Assembly (NCBI RefSeq): GCF_018320785.1
Contig: NC_054866.1
Location: 7,718,487 to 7,782,486, forward strand
Length of the DNA stretch: 64,000 nucleotides
Direction of reading: 5' to 3'
Source: Cheilinus undulatus
Lineage: Eukaryota > Chordata > Actinopteri > Labriformes > Labridae
Below are positions 13,005 through 24,280 of the stretch, one piece after another. The notes under the pieces are model-generated. The model did not search any database. It was not told the DNA's origin and was given only the letters and a program-made list of their open reading frames with translations. Within the stretch, counting starts at the first letter, position 1, and each line of letters begins with the position of its first letter. A program made the translations under genes and the position numbers.

Positions 13005-14631
13005 TAGTGCTGTGAAAAATATTTGCCCCTTTTCTGATTCCTGATTTTTTTTTGCATATTTAAAACACTTAAGTGTACCAGATCATCAAACCAATTTTTA
13101 TATCTCACATAGACAACCCAAGTAAACACAAAATGCAGTTTCTAAATGATTATTTTATTTATTAAGGGAAAAAAATCCAAACCTATCTGGCCCTATGCTA
13201 AAAATTAATTGCCCCCCCCCCCCCTTGTTAAATCATGAGTTAACTGTGATTAACCACAGTTCTTGGAAAGCTGGATACAATTTCACTGTCAAAACCCAGG
13301 CCTGATTACCACCAGATTTGTTGAATCATGAAATCCCTTAAACAGAAGCTGTCAGACAAAGTTAAGTAGGCTACAAGAGCTAAAAAAGAAACGCATCATG
13401 ACACGATCCAAAGAAATTCAAGAACAAATGAGAAACAAGGTGATTGAAATCTATCAGTCTGTAAAAGTTACAAAGCCATTTCCAAGGCTTTGGGACTCCA
13501 GTAAACCACAGTTAGAGCCATTATCCACAAATGGAGAAAACTGGGACCAGTGGTGAACCTTCCCAGGAGTGGTCAGCCAACCAAAATGACTCCAAGAGTG
13601 CAACGACGACTCATCCAGAAGGTCACAAAAGAACCCAGAACCACATCCAAAGAACTTCAGGCCTCACTGGCCTCAGTTAGGGTCAGAGTTCATGACTCAA
13701 CCATCAGAAAGACACTGGGCAAAAATGGCATCATAGGAGAGTTCCAATCCTAAAACCACTGCTTACAAACAAGAACATAAAGGCTCGTCTCACATTTGCC
13801 AAAAAACATCTTGATGATCCCCAAGACTTTTGGAGAAATATTCTGTGGACTCACCAGACATAAGTTGAACTTTTTGGAAGGTGTGCGTCCCGTTACATCT
13901 GGAGTAAAAAAACAGCATTTGATAAAAAGAACATCATGCCAACAGTCAGTCATGGTGGTGGCAGTGTGATGGTCTGGGGCTGCTTTGCTGCTTCAGGACC
14001 TGGACCACTTGCTGTGATTGATGGAACAATGAATTTTGCTGTCTACCAGAAAATCCTGAAGACCAACGTCCAGCCATCAGTTCATGCCCTCAAGCTCAAG
14101 AGCTCTTGGGTTATGCAGCAGGACAGCAACTCAAAACATACCAGCAAGTCCACCTCTGAATGGATCAAGAAAAAACAAAATTAAGGTGTTAGAGTGGCTA
14201 AGTCAAAGTCCAGACTTAAATCCAACTGAGATGCTGTGGTGTGACCTTAAACAGGCAGCTCATGCTGGAGAACCCTCCAATATGGCTGAGGCAACACAAT
14301 TCTGTGAAGAAGAGTGGGCCAAAATTCCTCCACAGGGATGTGAAAGACTCATCACCAGTTATCACAAACACTTGATTTCAGTTATTGCTGCCAAAGGTGG
14401 CACAACCAGTTATTAGGTTCATGGGGAAATTACTTTTTCACACAGGGCCAGATAGGTTTGGATTTTTTTCCCTTAAAAATTAAAATCATCATTTAGAAAC
14501 TGCATTTTCTGTTTGCTTGGGTTGTCTTTGTGAGATATTAAAATTGGTTTGATGAACCGAAACATTTAAGTGTGATAAATCTGCAAAATATCAGGAGTCA
14601 GAAAGGGGGCAAATACTTTTTCACTGCACTG
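13005..14631 (+). mobile_element. Full-length Tc1-like transposon, inactive
   Basis: Flanked by TA (13003-13004, 14632-14633). The ends pair: tagtgctgtgaaaaatattt at the left and aaatactttttcactgcact at the right. Length is 1627 bp, the usual size for the family. It is more diverged than the element at 7444. A run of C interrupts the left part at 13213-13224. Confidence 0.88.
13398..14416 (+). pseudogene. Tc1 transposase pseudogene with first catalytic Asp lost
   Basis: Reading starts at the ATG at 13398 (MTRSKEIQEQMRNKV). A 1-nt loss near 13470 shifts the frame. Later pieces are VNLPRSGQPTKMTPRVQRRL (13550 on), SHGGGSVMVWGCFAASGPG (about 13950), QQDSNSKHTSKS (second catalytic Asp kept) and SPDLNPTEMLW (Glu kept), ending at the TAG at 14414-14416. 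The first catalytic motif, normally WTDETK, reads WTHQT followed by a stop, so the active site is destroyed as well as the frame. Confidence 0.85.
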
Positions 14632-14633
14632 TA

Positions 14634-15392
14634 ATTCTTTCATTTCAAACTTGATTTTTGTCTCAGTAACAGCCCCAGGATTTAGCTCAGTGTGACTGTT
14701 GCTGTCAGTAAAGCACAAGGCAGCTGTTGTCCTGCAGTGTGTGAATGTTTGTTTATGATAAAACTGGTTCACACAGGGGTTCAAGACAGCAGCCTTCCCC
14801 ATGATTGTGGTTGTGTGTTCTGAAGGCTCAATAAACCTTTGTTAACTGGACTTTTCCACAATATTCTAATATTTTGAGATGGTGGATTTCTGATTTTCAT
14901 GAATATAATCATCAAGATTTGAACAAGTCTTGAAAATCAAGGGGGAAAACTGAATTTTAACATGATATTCTAATTATTTGAGATGCACTTGCATGGAGAA
15001 ACAGAAACAAAGAAAGAGAGAGATAAAACACCTCCGTATGATTTTTTTTTTGCCCATATTACCTCGCCCTAGTTTCACTTCATGAAAAAAAAAACAGTTT
15101 AGACTTCCTGCTGTATAGAAGTTCCACCCCCCTTACCCTGTTTCCTGTCAAATGAACAAAGCTGTTATCTTTTTTTCACATGCAGATGAGACACTCAAAC
15201 ACCAACGGACCAACTGACAGAAAAAAAACCATCATTTTCCACAGAGAGTGGACAGAAGGAGGGAATACTGGGAGTACTGGTCATACTGGGATCCTAGGAA
15301 TACTACGACTTTAACCAGGTACTGGATCCACACACAGCCAGAGTTAAAAACAAAAAATAATCAAAGTGAAAGTAACTTTCAGGGCGAGGGAA
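14634..15392. other. No gene recognised
   Basis: Contains a fish repeat fragment around 14860-14990 (two copies of the motif atattctaat, the second followed by atttgagatgcac) and a short imperfect repeat of tactggga/tactggtca near 15270-15290. No exon seen. Confidence 0.4.
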
Positions 15393-15419
15393 TGTTTGTT
15401 TGTTTGTTTGTTTGTTTTT
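15393..15419. repeat. (TTTG)n microsatellite
   Basis: About six tandem tttg units. Confidence 0.9.
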
Positions 15420-15522
15420 TGTGGCTATCAGTTTTGTGCAGGTTACTGAAAAAAATTGAGACCCCATTTCTTTTTTTATTAGAAAAAGGAACGGATTTTG
15501 AGATTAAACTCAGAATTCCGAC

Positions 15523-18020
15523 TTTAACCCTCATGCCCTGTTCAAAACAAGTTGCTTTCTGTTTGTTCACTACATTTGTAGTTTGACCTTTAAAATGGAA
15601 TAACTTTATGAAAGATCAATATTTTTCCAAACTTTTTTTTTTTACCAGTTTTTTCATAAAGGGGTTCTTGATTAATTTATATCACGATTTAATGAATCGC
15701 ATTAAAAATTAACCCTTAAAGGGATACTTCAACATTTTGACAAATTCGCCCATTGCCATAATTCCTATAGTCTTAGTAATAGGTCCGTTTCCTTTAGTTG
15801 TCGGTGCAAGATGGTTCTAGATCTGGGGGGACTGTTAAACCAGCTGCACAGCTAACGCTATTTTAGTAGAAGGAATTTTTGCTTTCCCTCATCAAACTCA
15901 TTAAATACACAATCCAACAACTCCAAAACGCTCTCATGGACAAGTTGTGACCTGCACATTCACCACGCTATGAAATAATAACATATAATCATGTAACATT
16001 AGGACACATGAAGCAAATACTCGGAACTATTTCTTCAGTGAACCACTGGGCGGAGTGACACAGTGCAGCAGCCATGTCTGGAGTGTAGTTCCGGCGTTGC
16101 ATTTAGCGTTAAAACATCTCCGTCTCATATTGTTCCATGATTATTTCATAGCGTGGTGAATGTGCAGGTCACAACTTGTCCATGAGAGCGTTTTGGAGTT
16201 GTTGGATTGTGTATTTGATGAGTTTGATGAGGGAAAGCAAAAATTCCGTCTGCTAAAATAGCGTTAGCTGTGCAGCTGGTTTAACGGCCTCCCAGATCTA
16301 GAACCAGCTTGCACCGACAACTAAAGGAAACTGACCTATTACTTAGACTACAGGAATTATGGCAACGGGCGAATTTGCCAAAATGTTGAAGTATCCCTTT
16401 AAGATGCCATTTTTGATCGGATACCGCTAACTGCTTTTTTGAAAAATACACTAGAAGTCAATATTCAAAAAATTTTTTTGACTTTGTTTGTTATTAGTAT
16501 CAACGGCTTAACTATCATGATAATACGTGAGAAGATTGATTTTGGTGCATTATTACTTTTTGCATAATGTCAGTTTGTCCAAAAAAGTTAGGTTCAGTTT
16601 GTTCACTACAAGGTTTGTAACACTATAATAACATTATAATATTATTATAATTAATATAATTTGCATTACAAACACATTTTTTGACCCCCCATGTAAAACA
16701 AAGTGAAAAAAATTATTTTCCCTGTAATTTCCCATTTTTCTGCAGCAAACTTCATGAAATTAAGTTAAAAAAAAAGATAATTACAAAATTGACTCATTCT
16801 ATCACCTCAAACAACACTCACCAGATCTTGTAAAATAACAGCATTTATCACAACAGATATCAAACAACAGAACAAATAATTGAATTGAAAAGGGAAAGTG
16901 GTATGTTTGTGTGTGTGGGTGTGTGTGCGTGCATACATGTGTACGTGTGTGCACGCACGAGAGTAAAGAAATGGAGGGGATACAGATTTGTAGCCCAATT
17001 ACCTACAAACACACGCACACACACACAATTTATTTTGTCATGAACATGCAGGTAAAAGTCCTTACCATCCATATCAGAACAAAATTCAACAAATGTGTCT
17101 TTTCTTTTGGGTCACAGTGGCCTATAATCCTGAAGTTTGACAGAAATTCTGCAAATTCCTGTTTTTTTCTAGTTTATTTGTTTGTTTGTTTGTTTATTTG
17201 GATCCACCATTAGATACAGCAAATATGCAGTAGCTACTCTTCCTGGGGTTTATGACAGAGGCATGGCTGTTCCTCAGTGGGAAACTATATGAAATATAAA
17301 AAAATGGCTAAATATGAGTAAAAACATAAAATTTGAGGCCTAACCTTCAAAATGAATGCAAAACCTGATGAAAATCTTGATTTTATCCTGCCATTGCCAA
17401 GGAATAACAAATACTAGTTTTATGGCTTTTTATGAGCTTACAAATTTGCGTATTTTCCGATAAGGATTTCATTGTCTGTGAGTAGATTCCACACTGACAC
17501 ACACCTTTTTCATTTCAACCATTCTGACTGAAAGATCTTACCACTAACTACAGATCAAAACCATTTTAGTTGTAAAAAAGTTTGTTTTAACTGGTCTGCA
17601 GCCATGCCAATTACTTATGTGGCCAATGGAAGTCAGTATTTTTTATTTGGGTGGGTGGGATGATGTGAAAATGGGGCAATTTCGTGATTGACTTAATTTT
17701 TACAAAACTTCAAGTAGCTACAGAGAAATGGGAAATTACAGGGAAAATATTTTTTTCACTTTGTTTTACATGAGAGGTCAAAAATGTGTTTATAATGGAA
17801 GTCTATGGTACAAACTTTGTAGGGAATAAACCAAGCATAACTTTTTTTGACTGCACAGTCAAAATACAGTGGATATGGATGAAACTCAAAAATATCAAAA
17901 TTCATGCAAAAACACATTCCCTGTCCCTTTTTGTGGCAAGGTCACAATCACAGCCAAAGTTATTTCATATAATGCACTCCAAAATACACAGATTTCCCTG
18001 AACAGGGCATAAGGGTTAAA
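15523..18020. mobile_element. Large fold-back element with nested insertion
   Basis: Outer arms: tttaaccctcatgccctgtt at 15523 pairs with the complement of 18000-18020 with one mismatch. Inner arms: 16664-16764 pairs with 17695-17803 and includes the shared tract catgtaaaacaaagtgaaaa. A second inverted-repeat element (15720-16398) is inserted near the left arm. Simple TG/CA tracts lie at 16908-16960 and 17009-17027, and a (TTTG)n tract at 17180-17200. No transposase reading frame seen, so it is a non-autonomous fold-back element or two overlapping ones. Confidence 0.55.
15720..16398. mobile_element. Palindromic MITE with TTAA target duplication (Kolobok/piggyBac type)
   Basis: Bounded by TTAA on both sides (15716-15719, 16399-16402). 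The ends are agggatacttcaaca and tgttgaagtatccct. The arms of roughly 260 bp are near-perfect inverted copies and include tggacaagttgtgacctgca at about 15938 paired with its complement at about 16162. The spacer is about 130 bp. A transcript would form a long hairpin. Non-coding. Confidence 0.85.
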
Positions 18021-18042
18021 CTTCTGACTTTTTTCTCACAAG

Positions 18043-18083
18043 TAAAAAAAAAAAAAAAAACTGAGTTTTTTTTTTTTTTTTTC
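18043..18083. repeat. Poly-A / poly-T palindrome
   Basis: A run of about 18 A, a short spacer ctgag and about 18 T, able to form a hairpin. Confidence 0.85.
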
Positions 18084-18124
18084 AGAGGCCTTATCCTCTT
18101 TCATAGCAATGGATGAGCAGTGTG

Positions 18125-18524
18125 CTGAAATAGATTCCAATTAAAAACATTAGGATTGTTTTCTGACCACATTTCTTCCTGGAAGACGACGGTTCCCCAC
18201 TATCCTTCCAGTTTTTAATAACGCGTTGGACAGTTCTTAACCTAATTTTAGTAGTTTCTGCAGTGTCCTTAGATGTTTTCTCTGCTTGATACATGCAAAT
18301 GATTTGACCCTTCTTAAACAGACTAACATCTTTCCCACGACCTCAGGATGTGTCTTTCAACCTGGTTGTCTAAGAAATGAGAAGTTACTCATTGCATCAG
18401 CTGGGGTTAAATAACTTGTTGCCAGCTGAAAGATAATCGCCCATGCAGTAATTATCCAATAGGAGGCTTGTACCCATTTGCTTAGTAAAATCCAGGTGGC
18501 GACTTTTTTTTTGGCCAGGCAGTG
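18125..18524 (-). mobile_element. Tc1-like 5'-end fragment (minus strand)
   Basis: On the minus strand it begins after TA (18525-18526) with cactgcctggccaaaaaaaa, a known fish Tc1 terminus. It continues into the helix-turn-helix part of the transposase (minus-strand reading KIRLRTVQRVIKNWKDSGEP at about 18180-18250). The catalytic two-thirds and the other terminus are missing. Confidence 0.75.
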
Positions 18525-18526
18525 TA

Positions 18527-19528
18527 TATAGAATGTAATAATATATATGGTCCTGCATCATCCAGCATTTTAATTTTCTGTGCAATCTGAAGATGAGGAT
18601 TTTCTCATTTGTTGTGATGAATTAAAATGATGTCAGGATTTTATAAAAGGAGAAATATAATTTAATATGGAGAAAATGTACTCAAATCTCTAATATTTCA
18701 CGTTATATCAGGTTGTATGTGGAGGGAGACTATGGGAGACAAGCTGATCCTCATGTCCAGCTTTACTGCTAGACTGTGTTGTGGGGAGGGCATGACGTGA
18801 TGGATGCCTTCATTCTTAACAACACTACCACAGCACAAGCTCTTGCAAATAAAACAAAGTGTTGACTTTGTATTTATGGTTACACAAGAACATACCAGCG
18901 GTAGCTTCAAAAGGCTTGTTTTATGTAGCTGTTAGCTGCAATGCTATCGCTATGATGTCTAGCTCTCAGGTTCCTCGTGTTGTCTGAGTTCTTGACTCCT
19001 GTCGAAGCCTGTACTATCTTCAGCATTTTGGAAGCCAAAATAAGTCCACATATCCGCTATAAAAGCAGTAGAAGCTGCTCTGCTGAGTAGGCACCAGCAA
19101 CCAACTTGCTCAGACCTGAAGGCTCAAGTGATCTTGTTGTCTAACCAGAATAGAAGAGGGAACAGTAAAATGCCTGCTGCCAGCTAGCAGTGTCTGCCGT
19201 CAACTAGTGGTCTGGGGTGAAATTACACGACATAACTTAATACAACTATGTCTACTGTTACTTACTTAGTAGGCGTTTAGCCAAATGGGGAAAAAGACCC
19301 CTGGGAAGTGTCTTAGTTAAAACTACTTCAGTAGAAGTAAAAGTACTCAATTCAACATGTACAAAAAAAGGGCACGTACACAAAGAAACGAGTAAGTTAC
19401 AGTAACTTCAGTAAATGTATTTAGTTACTTTCTGGTTTGCTGGTTTGTCTTGTGGAAAGGAAGAACTGCATCCCAACCCTGCGTACAGTACTGTACAGAA
19501 GTTCACCTCTTCCATCCATACCAGGGTC
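18527..19528. other. No gene recognised
   Basis: Includes a dispersed fish repeat fragment at about 19320-19440 (agtaaaagtactcaatt, gtaagttacagtaacttcag) related in style to 25650-25765. Nothing else identified. Confidence 0.4.
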
Positions 19529-19536
19529 AAGGAAGT

Positions 19537-20147
19537 ACGACGGAGTATAAGGCCCACACAAAGAGAAAAAAAATAAAAGAATAAAAAAAAATAACAATAA
19601 TAAAAAAAAATGATTTTACCAGAAAAAAAGTTGTAATATTACGAAAAATAAGTCGTAATATTACAAAAAATAAGTCGTAATATTATGAGAATAAAGTCGT
19701 AATATTACCAGAAATAACTCATAATATTATGAGAATAAAATACTACAACAGTCTGTCGTTAAAATGAGCAGTGTTGTTCTTGTGAATATATACTTTAGTA
19801 TCGGTTTCACAAATAAGGAAATACTTCATCTTTTGGTACATCAGTATCAAATTATTATCCGAATCCGGACAATACTCCATCGTAGATCCGCGGCAGCGCG
19901 GCAGACTGTCTTTCTTGTAATATTTTATTTTCGTAATATTAAAACTTTTTCTCGTATTATTACAACTTTATTCTCGTAATATGACGACTTTTTCCTCGTA
20001 ATATTACAACTTTTTTCTCATAATAGTACGAGTTTTTTTCCTGTAATATTATGACTTTATTCTCATAATATTATGACTTTATTCTCATAATGTCAAAAAA
20101 AATTATTTTATTTGTTTTCTCTTCGTGTGGCCCTAATACTCTGTCGT
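19537..20147. mobile_element. Inverted-repeat MITE with perfect 8-bp target duplication upstream of the TRIM gene
   Basis: Flanked by aaggaagt at 19529-19536 and 20148-20155. The ends are acgacggagtataaggccca and tgggccctaat-like sequence ending actctgtcgt; the roughly 45-bp termini pair with a few mismatches. Inside, both arms carry tandem units built on gtaatattacgagaataaag in opposite orientation, making much of the element one imperfect hairpin. The 8-bp duplication suggests hAT-type mobilisation. It ends about 170 bp before the TRIM start codon. Confidence 0.85.
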
Positions 20148-20247
20148 AAGGAAGTGTTCAGAGCTCTCACTACTTAAACGTATTTGGGTACAGTACAGAT
20201 TGTCTATTATTAGAGCACCCTCACTCTGTTTTTTTCTTTTTTTTTTC

Positions 20248-20285
20248 ATTTGAAATGCGCTGTATAAATAAACTTGACTTTCTCA
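20248..20285 (+). promoter_or_regulatory. TATA-like box or retroelement tail upstream of the TRIM gene
   Basis: The string gctgtataaataaacttgac contains TATAAATA about 50 nt before the ATG. It could be a core promoter. It also matches the tail of common fish non-LTR or SINE elements (gctatataaataaact). The sequence alone cannot decide. Confidence 0.3.
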
Positions 20286-20303
20286 CCTTCTGCTGTCTTT
20301 AGG
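20279..20303 (+). other. Splice acceptor before the TRIM coding exon
   Basis: The pyrimidine-rich tract ttctcaccttctgctgtctt is followed by tag at 20300-20302. The exon would start at 20303, 17 nt before the ATG. This implies an upstream non-coding first exon, not located here. Confidence 0.55.
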
Positions 20304-20319
20304 TTCACTCAGAGACAAA

Positions 20320-21693
20320 ATGGAGTCCAAGTTAGAGGAGGATCTGTGCTGTCCAGTTTGCCTGGACATCTTTAAAGATCCCGTCATCCTGTCCTGTAAC
20401 CACAGCTTCTGTAGAGCATGTATGGAGAAGTGGTGGAAGGAGAAGGACAAGAAGTGTCCTGTTTGTAAGAGGATACACTCTAAGGACTGGTTACCTCCTG
20501 AATTGTCTTTGAAGGTCCTGTGTGTGAAGGAACAGAGATCATCAGAGGATCTCTGCAGTCTGCATCACGAGAAACTCAAACTCTATTGTCTAGACCATCA
20601 AGAGCCAGTGTGTCACGTCTGCAGAGATTCAGAAAAACACATCAAGCACCGATTCAGACCCATCGATGAAATTGCTCGACCTTTCAAAGTGAAAATTGAG
20701 GAAAGTCTGCAGCCTTTAAAGGATAAATTAGAGGCTCTAAAAGGAGTAAAAGTGAAGTTTGATCAAACAGAAGCTCACATAAAGGTCCAGGCCCAAAACA
20801 CAGCCAGGCAGATTACAGAGCAGTTTAAGAAGCTTCATCAGTTTCTAGCTGAAGAAGAGGCTGCCAGGCTGCGTGCACTGAGGGAGGAGGAGAAGCAGAA
20901 GATGCAGGGGATGAAGGAGCAGATGGAGGCTTTGAGTGCACAGATAGCAGCTCTTTCATGCACAGTTAGAGCCACAGAGGACCAGCTGACGGCAAGCGAC
21001 GTATCCTTCCTGAGAAACCATGAGGCTGCAGTGGAAACTGTCCAGCAGTATCCCCAGCTAGAGGAGCCACAGCTGCCCTCGGGAGTTCTTATAGACCAGG
21101 CCAAACATCTGGACAACCTGAGCTTCAAGATCTGGGACAAGATGAAGGACCTGGTCTCCTACACACCCATCATTCTAGACCCAAACACTGCTGGTTCATT
21201 TGTCATTGTGTCTGATGATCTGACCACTGTGAGAGGAGGACAGAGACTGCAGCTTCCTGATAATCCAGAGAGGACTGATCGTTTCAACGCTGTCCTGGGC
21301 TCTGAAGGCTTTACCTCAGGGACTCACAGCTGGGACATCCAGGTCGGAGACAATGAACACTGGTGTCTGGGTGTGTTAGCAGAGTCTGTCAAAAGAAAGG
21401 GAGACATACAGTGTGAAATATGGGGAGTAGTATTAATTGATGGTAAATATGGAGTACAGTCACCACAAGGTAGATCCACTGATCTCTCAGTGAAAAATCC
21501 GCCAAAGAGGATCAGAGTGAATCTGGACTGTTCCAGAGGAAAGCTGTTGTTCTCTGATCCTGATACTAACACACGCGTACACTCCTTTAAACACACTTTC
21601 ACTGGAAGGGTGTTTCCCGTATTAGGAACTGAGAAGAATCACCCACTTAAGATTTTACCAGAAAAAGTCTCAGTGACTGTGGGGCAAAACTGA
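20320..21693 (+). CDS. TRIM35-like E3 ubiquitin ligase (RING, B-box, coiled coil, PRY-SPRY)
   Basis: A 457-residue intact protein in a single exon. Tripartite-motif proteins transfer ubiquitin through the RING and select targets through the C-terminal B30.2 domain; many fish members act in antiviral or inflammatory signalling, but this protein's target is unknown. RING C3HC4 ligands: C11, C14, C26, H28, C31, C34, C46, C49. B-box2 ligands: C79, H82, C90, H93, C98, C101, H107, H110. The coiled coil covers about 118-245 (EEEAARLRALREEEKQKM). PRY-SPRY covers about 283-452, with LDPNTA at 286-291 and WDIQVGD at 338-344. The ATG lies in good context (acaaaATGG), is preceded by a splice acceptor, and no upstream in-frame extension is needed. 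Length and domain order are normal for fish TRIM35-like or zinc-binding-A33-like genes, a family with many tandem and dispersed copies; the exact orthologue is not assigned. No frameshift or missing zinc ligand. A MITE lies just upstream. Confidence 0.95.
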   Translation: MESKLEEDLCCPVCLDIFKDPVILSCNHSFCRACMEKWWKEKDKKCPVCKRIHSKDWLPPELSLKVLCVKEQRSSEDLCSLHHEKLKLYCLDHQEPVCHVCRDSEKHIKHRFRPIDEIARPFKVKIEESLQPLKDKLEALKGVKVKFDQTEAHIKVQAQNTARQITEQFKKLHQFLAEEEAARLRALREEEKQKMQGMKEQMEALSAQIAALSCTVRATEDQLTASDVSFLRNHEAAVETVQQYPQLEEPQLPSGVLIDQAKHLDNLSFKIWDKMKDLVSYTPIILDPNTAGSFVIVSDDLTTVRGGQRLQLPDNPERTDRFNAVLGSEGFTSGTHSWDIQVGDNEHWCLGVLAESVKRKGDIQCEIWGVVLIDGKYGVQSPQGRSTDLSVKNPPKRIRVNLDCSRGKLLFSDPDTNTRVHSFKHTFTGRVFPVLGTEKNHPLKILPEKVSVTVGQN

Positions 21694-22612
21694 AACAACA
21701 TGATGACTTATCTTTTACTCCATAAAGCCCTTGTGCAAACTTCATTTTTGAACCCTTAGTGATTTTTATAGTAATACATAATATATAATATATATATTGT
21801 AAAATATAATATTAGTCACACTCAAACTGCTAAGTGCAATGCGCTTTTCATACAAAAGCTATAAAATTAGTATACATTAATATTTTATTCTACTTTTATT
21901 GAGCTGTTTCTTTCACCTTCAACTGAACTAATTATTGATATCAAAAATTCATTAATTTTTTAAAGATTTTAACCCTTTGAATGCCAATTATTTTTCATGC
22001 TGCCACTATGTTTTTCAATGAAAAAAAAGGAAATGATTATTAATATACTAGTTTGACTGAGTTTAAAGGCACATATTTTGCTCTTAACAGCTTAAGTGTA
22101 ATTTTTGCTTGTAAACAGTGTATTTTAGACTTACTGTAGGAGCTGAGCTGGGAATAACAAGATCAAATAAAAACACACAATCTTGCCAAACTCATGCCAT
22201 ATACATGAACACAGCCAAAATTATAAAAACACATCAAAAGAACGTAAAACCTGCACAACCTCTCCTAAGAATTAACATGCTCATTTGCTGACTTGACAAC
22301 AATGATGATGTTAACTATAAGAGTAATGGTGATGATGAAAACAGTTATGATCAACGTCATTGAGTCTGTCTAGATGTTCTGAATTTAATCTCAGTCTCTG
22401 AGACATGTGACCCTGCTGTTCTGATGTTCCTGGACATTGTTTTTACAGCGCTGAGATAGACAACAAAACAATAAATACAGTTGCAATTAAAATGATTCAA
22501 CCGCCATTGCAAATCAGGTTTCTGGTAAAAGTGTAAAAACTTTTTGCCGTTTGCAATGAACACATCAAACAACAGGAATTGAGAAATAGCTCATTAGAAC
22601 TTAGCCTTCAGG
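21694..22612. other. TRIM 3' region, no other gene
   Basis: AT-rich. The first canonical AATAAA downstream of the TRIM stop is at 22166-22171, a possible polyadenylation signal giving a 3' UTR of about 0.5 kb; a TATA-rich tract lies at 21775-21810. No further coding sequence seen. Confidence 0.4.
22166..22171 (+). terminator. Candidate polyadenylation signal for the TRIM gene
   Basis: AATAAA inside gatcaaataaaaac, about 470 nt after the stop codon. No transcript evidence. Confidence 0.35.
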
Positions 22613-23465
22613 TTATTCCCCCAAATTCAACTGAAAATGCAACTTATAATGACTTCTCCAGTCTCTAAATTTGTCAACATCTTAATGGCAAGCATCTTCA
22701 GTGCTCAGTACAGCACCCTTTTCCTTCTATGACCTTCTGCAAATGAGATGTATATCTAGACACCAGCTTTTGGCAGCACTCCTGAGGAATCTTAGCCCAT
22801 TCCACATGTGTAATGGCCCCAAGTTCAGTAATAGTCTTGGGTCTGCATGCTGCAACCACCTCCTTGAAATCCCACCAGAGACTTTCTCTGGGGTTCAAGT
22901 CAGGCGACTGTGATGGCCATTGTAGAATCTTCTAGGACCAAGCTTTGGTTGAATTTGAGGTATGCTTGGGATCATTGTCCTGTTTGAAGGTCCAATGATG
23001 CCCAAACTTCAGTTTCCTCACAGACAACATGATGTTTCCTCCTAGGATACTGATACTTCAATGAATTCATCTTGCCTTCCACACGCTGCAGGTTTCCAGT
23101 GCCAGAGGATGCAAAGCAGCCCCAGAGCACCTCCATCATACCTAACAGTGGGCACAGTGTTCTTTTCAGCGCTTGCTTCATTGTTCTTCCTCCAGACATA
23201 GCACTGATTCATTGTGCCAAGAAGTTCCAGTTTTGTTTCATCACTCCACAGAACAAAATCCCAAAACCTCTGTGGCTTATTTACTGTATTTGATTTTGAG
23301 CATACTGAAGCCACCTTTTCTTTTGCTATGGTTCAGTAGTGGTGTATGTCTAGGAGTTCTGGAGTAAAATCACCATCTCCATACTCCAGAACATTCACCT
23401 TGTTGTCTTTAAACCATCTATGTAGCTTTCTCTGTATGCTTCAGGTCATTGTCTTGCTGTAAAAT
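22613..23465 (-). mobile_element. Tc1-like transposon relic (minus strand)
   Basis: Minus-strand readings give the C-terminal part of a transposase (ITHVEWAKIPQECCQKLVSR at about 22740-22810) and FWDFVLWSDETKLELLGTMN at about 23210-23270, with the first catalytic Asp. Stops and shifts separate the pieces. The stretch 23380-23465 resembles a fragment of a different Tc1 copy (ggtcattgtcttgctgtaaa). Dead. Confidence 0.75.
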
Positions 23466-23813
23466 AAATCTTCTCTAATTTCAGGAACTGCACAAACTAA
23501 AGAGAGAAATGTTAAAGTTCTGACTGAGCTCTGTATCTTCTCTGAAGGATATAAGATCATGTCCCACCTCCTTCAACAAAAAGCCATTGTCCTTATGTAA
23601 AAACTGATGTGAAGCTGATAAAGTTTGCTAAATTCACTAGTGAACCTTATCTGAGGTAATTTCTTAATTTTGTCCTCTCCAGTGGACTGTAGAGGAATAA
23701 TAATAATATCCCTTTGATGATGTTTACATATTCTTATTTCCAAATCATCTCATTACTTATGCACAGTCCCAGTCTGGCAGAAGGGACCAAAAGCTGTACC
23801 CACATTTCATGAG

Positions 23814-23960
23814 TAGGGCCTGACCGAGATGGACTTTTGGGGGCTGATGCTGATATCTCTATTAGGGAATACAACATTTTGATAACCGATACACCTGCCG
23901 ATTAAATATTAACTTTTTTTTGGATCAATAAATAAAACAAATACCTTCATCTGATCCGTT
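23814..23960 (+). mobile_element. Fragment of a hAT-like repeat (gccgat family)
   Basis: Starts agggcctgaccgagatgg and continues gataaccgatacacctgccg, the terminus of a well-known fish repeat. No partner end found. Confidence 0.5.
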
Positions 23961-24061
23961 TATTAGACTAAACGTATTACTTTAAAAATGTTTTTGACTT
24001 TCAGGAAGCTAATAATTCTTCTGTATTCTTCTTTGCCAACCCTACTCACATGTACCAGAGG

Positions 24062-24280
24062 GTCAAAATATTAGGAACACCTCTTACAACAACAGCAACA
24101 CTCACTATAATCCCAGTAAAGAATGAATCATCTCTCTGACAGTGTCAACAACATTTACAAAGTCATTCATTCAGTGAAGTAGAATTCCTGGTAGAGATGT
24201 TGTTATTGTTGTGCATACATAGCACAGATGTGTCTAATGAAGTGGTCAGTGAGAGTGTTTTCAAATGTATTATTTCTGGA
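24062..24280. mobile_element. Degenerate DNA-transposon fragment
   Basis: Contains caaaatattaggaacacct and gtgtctaatgaagtggtcag, resembling the ends of fish elements of the taataaagtgg family (compare the intact copy at 47858-48274). Heavily diverged. Confidence 0.4.
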
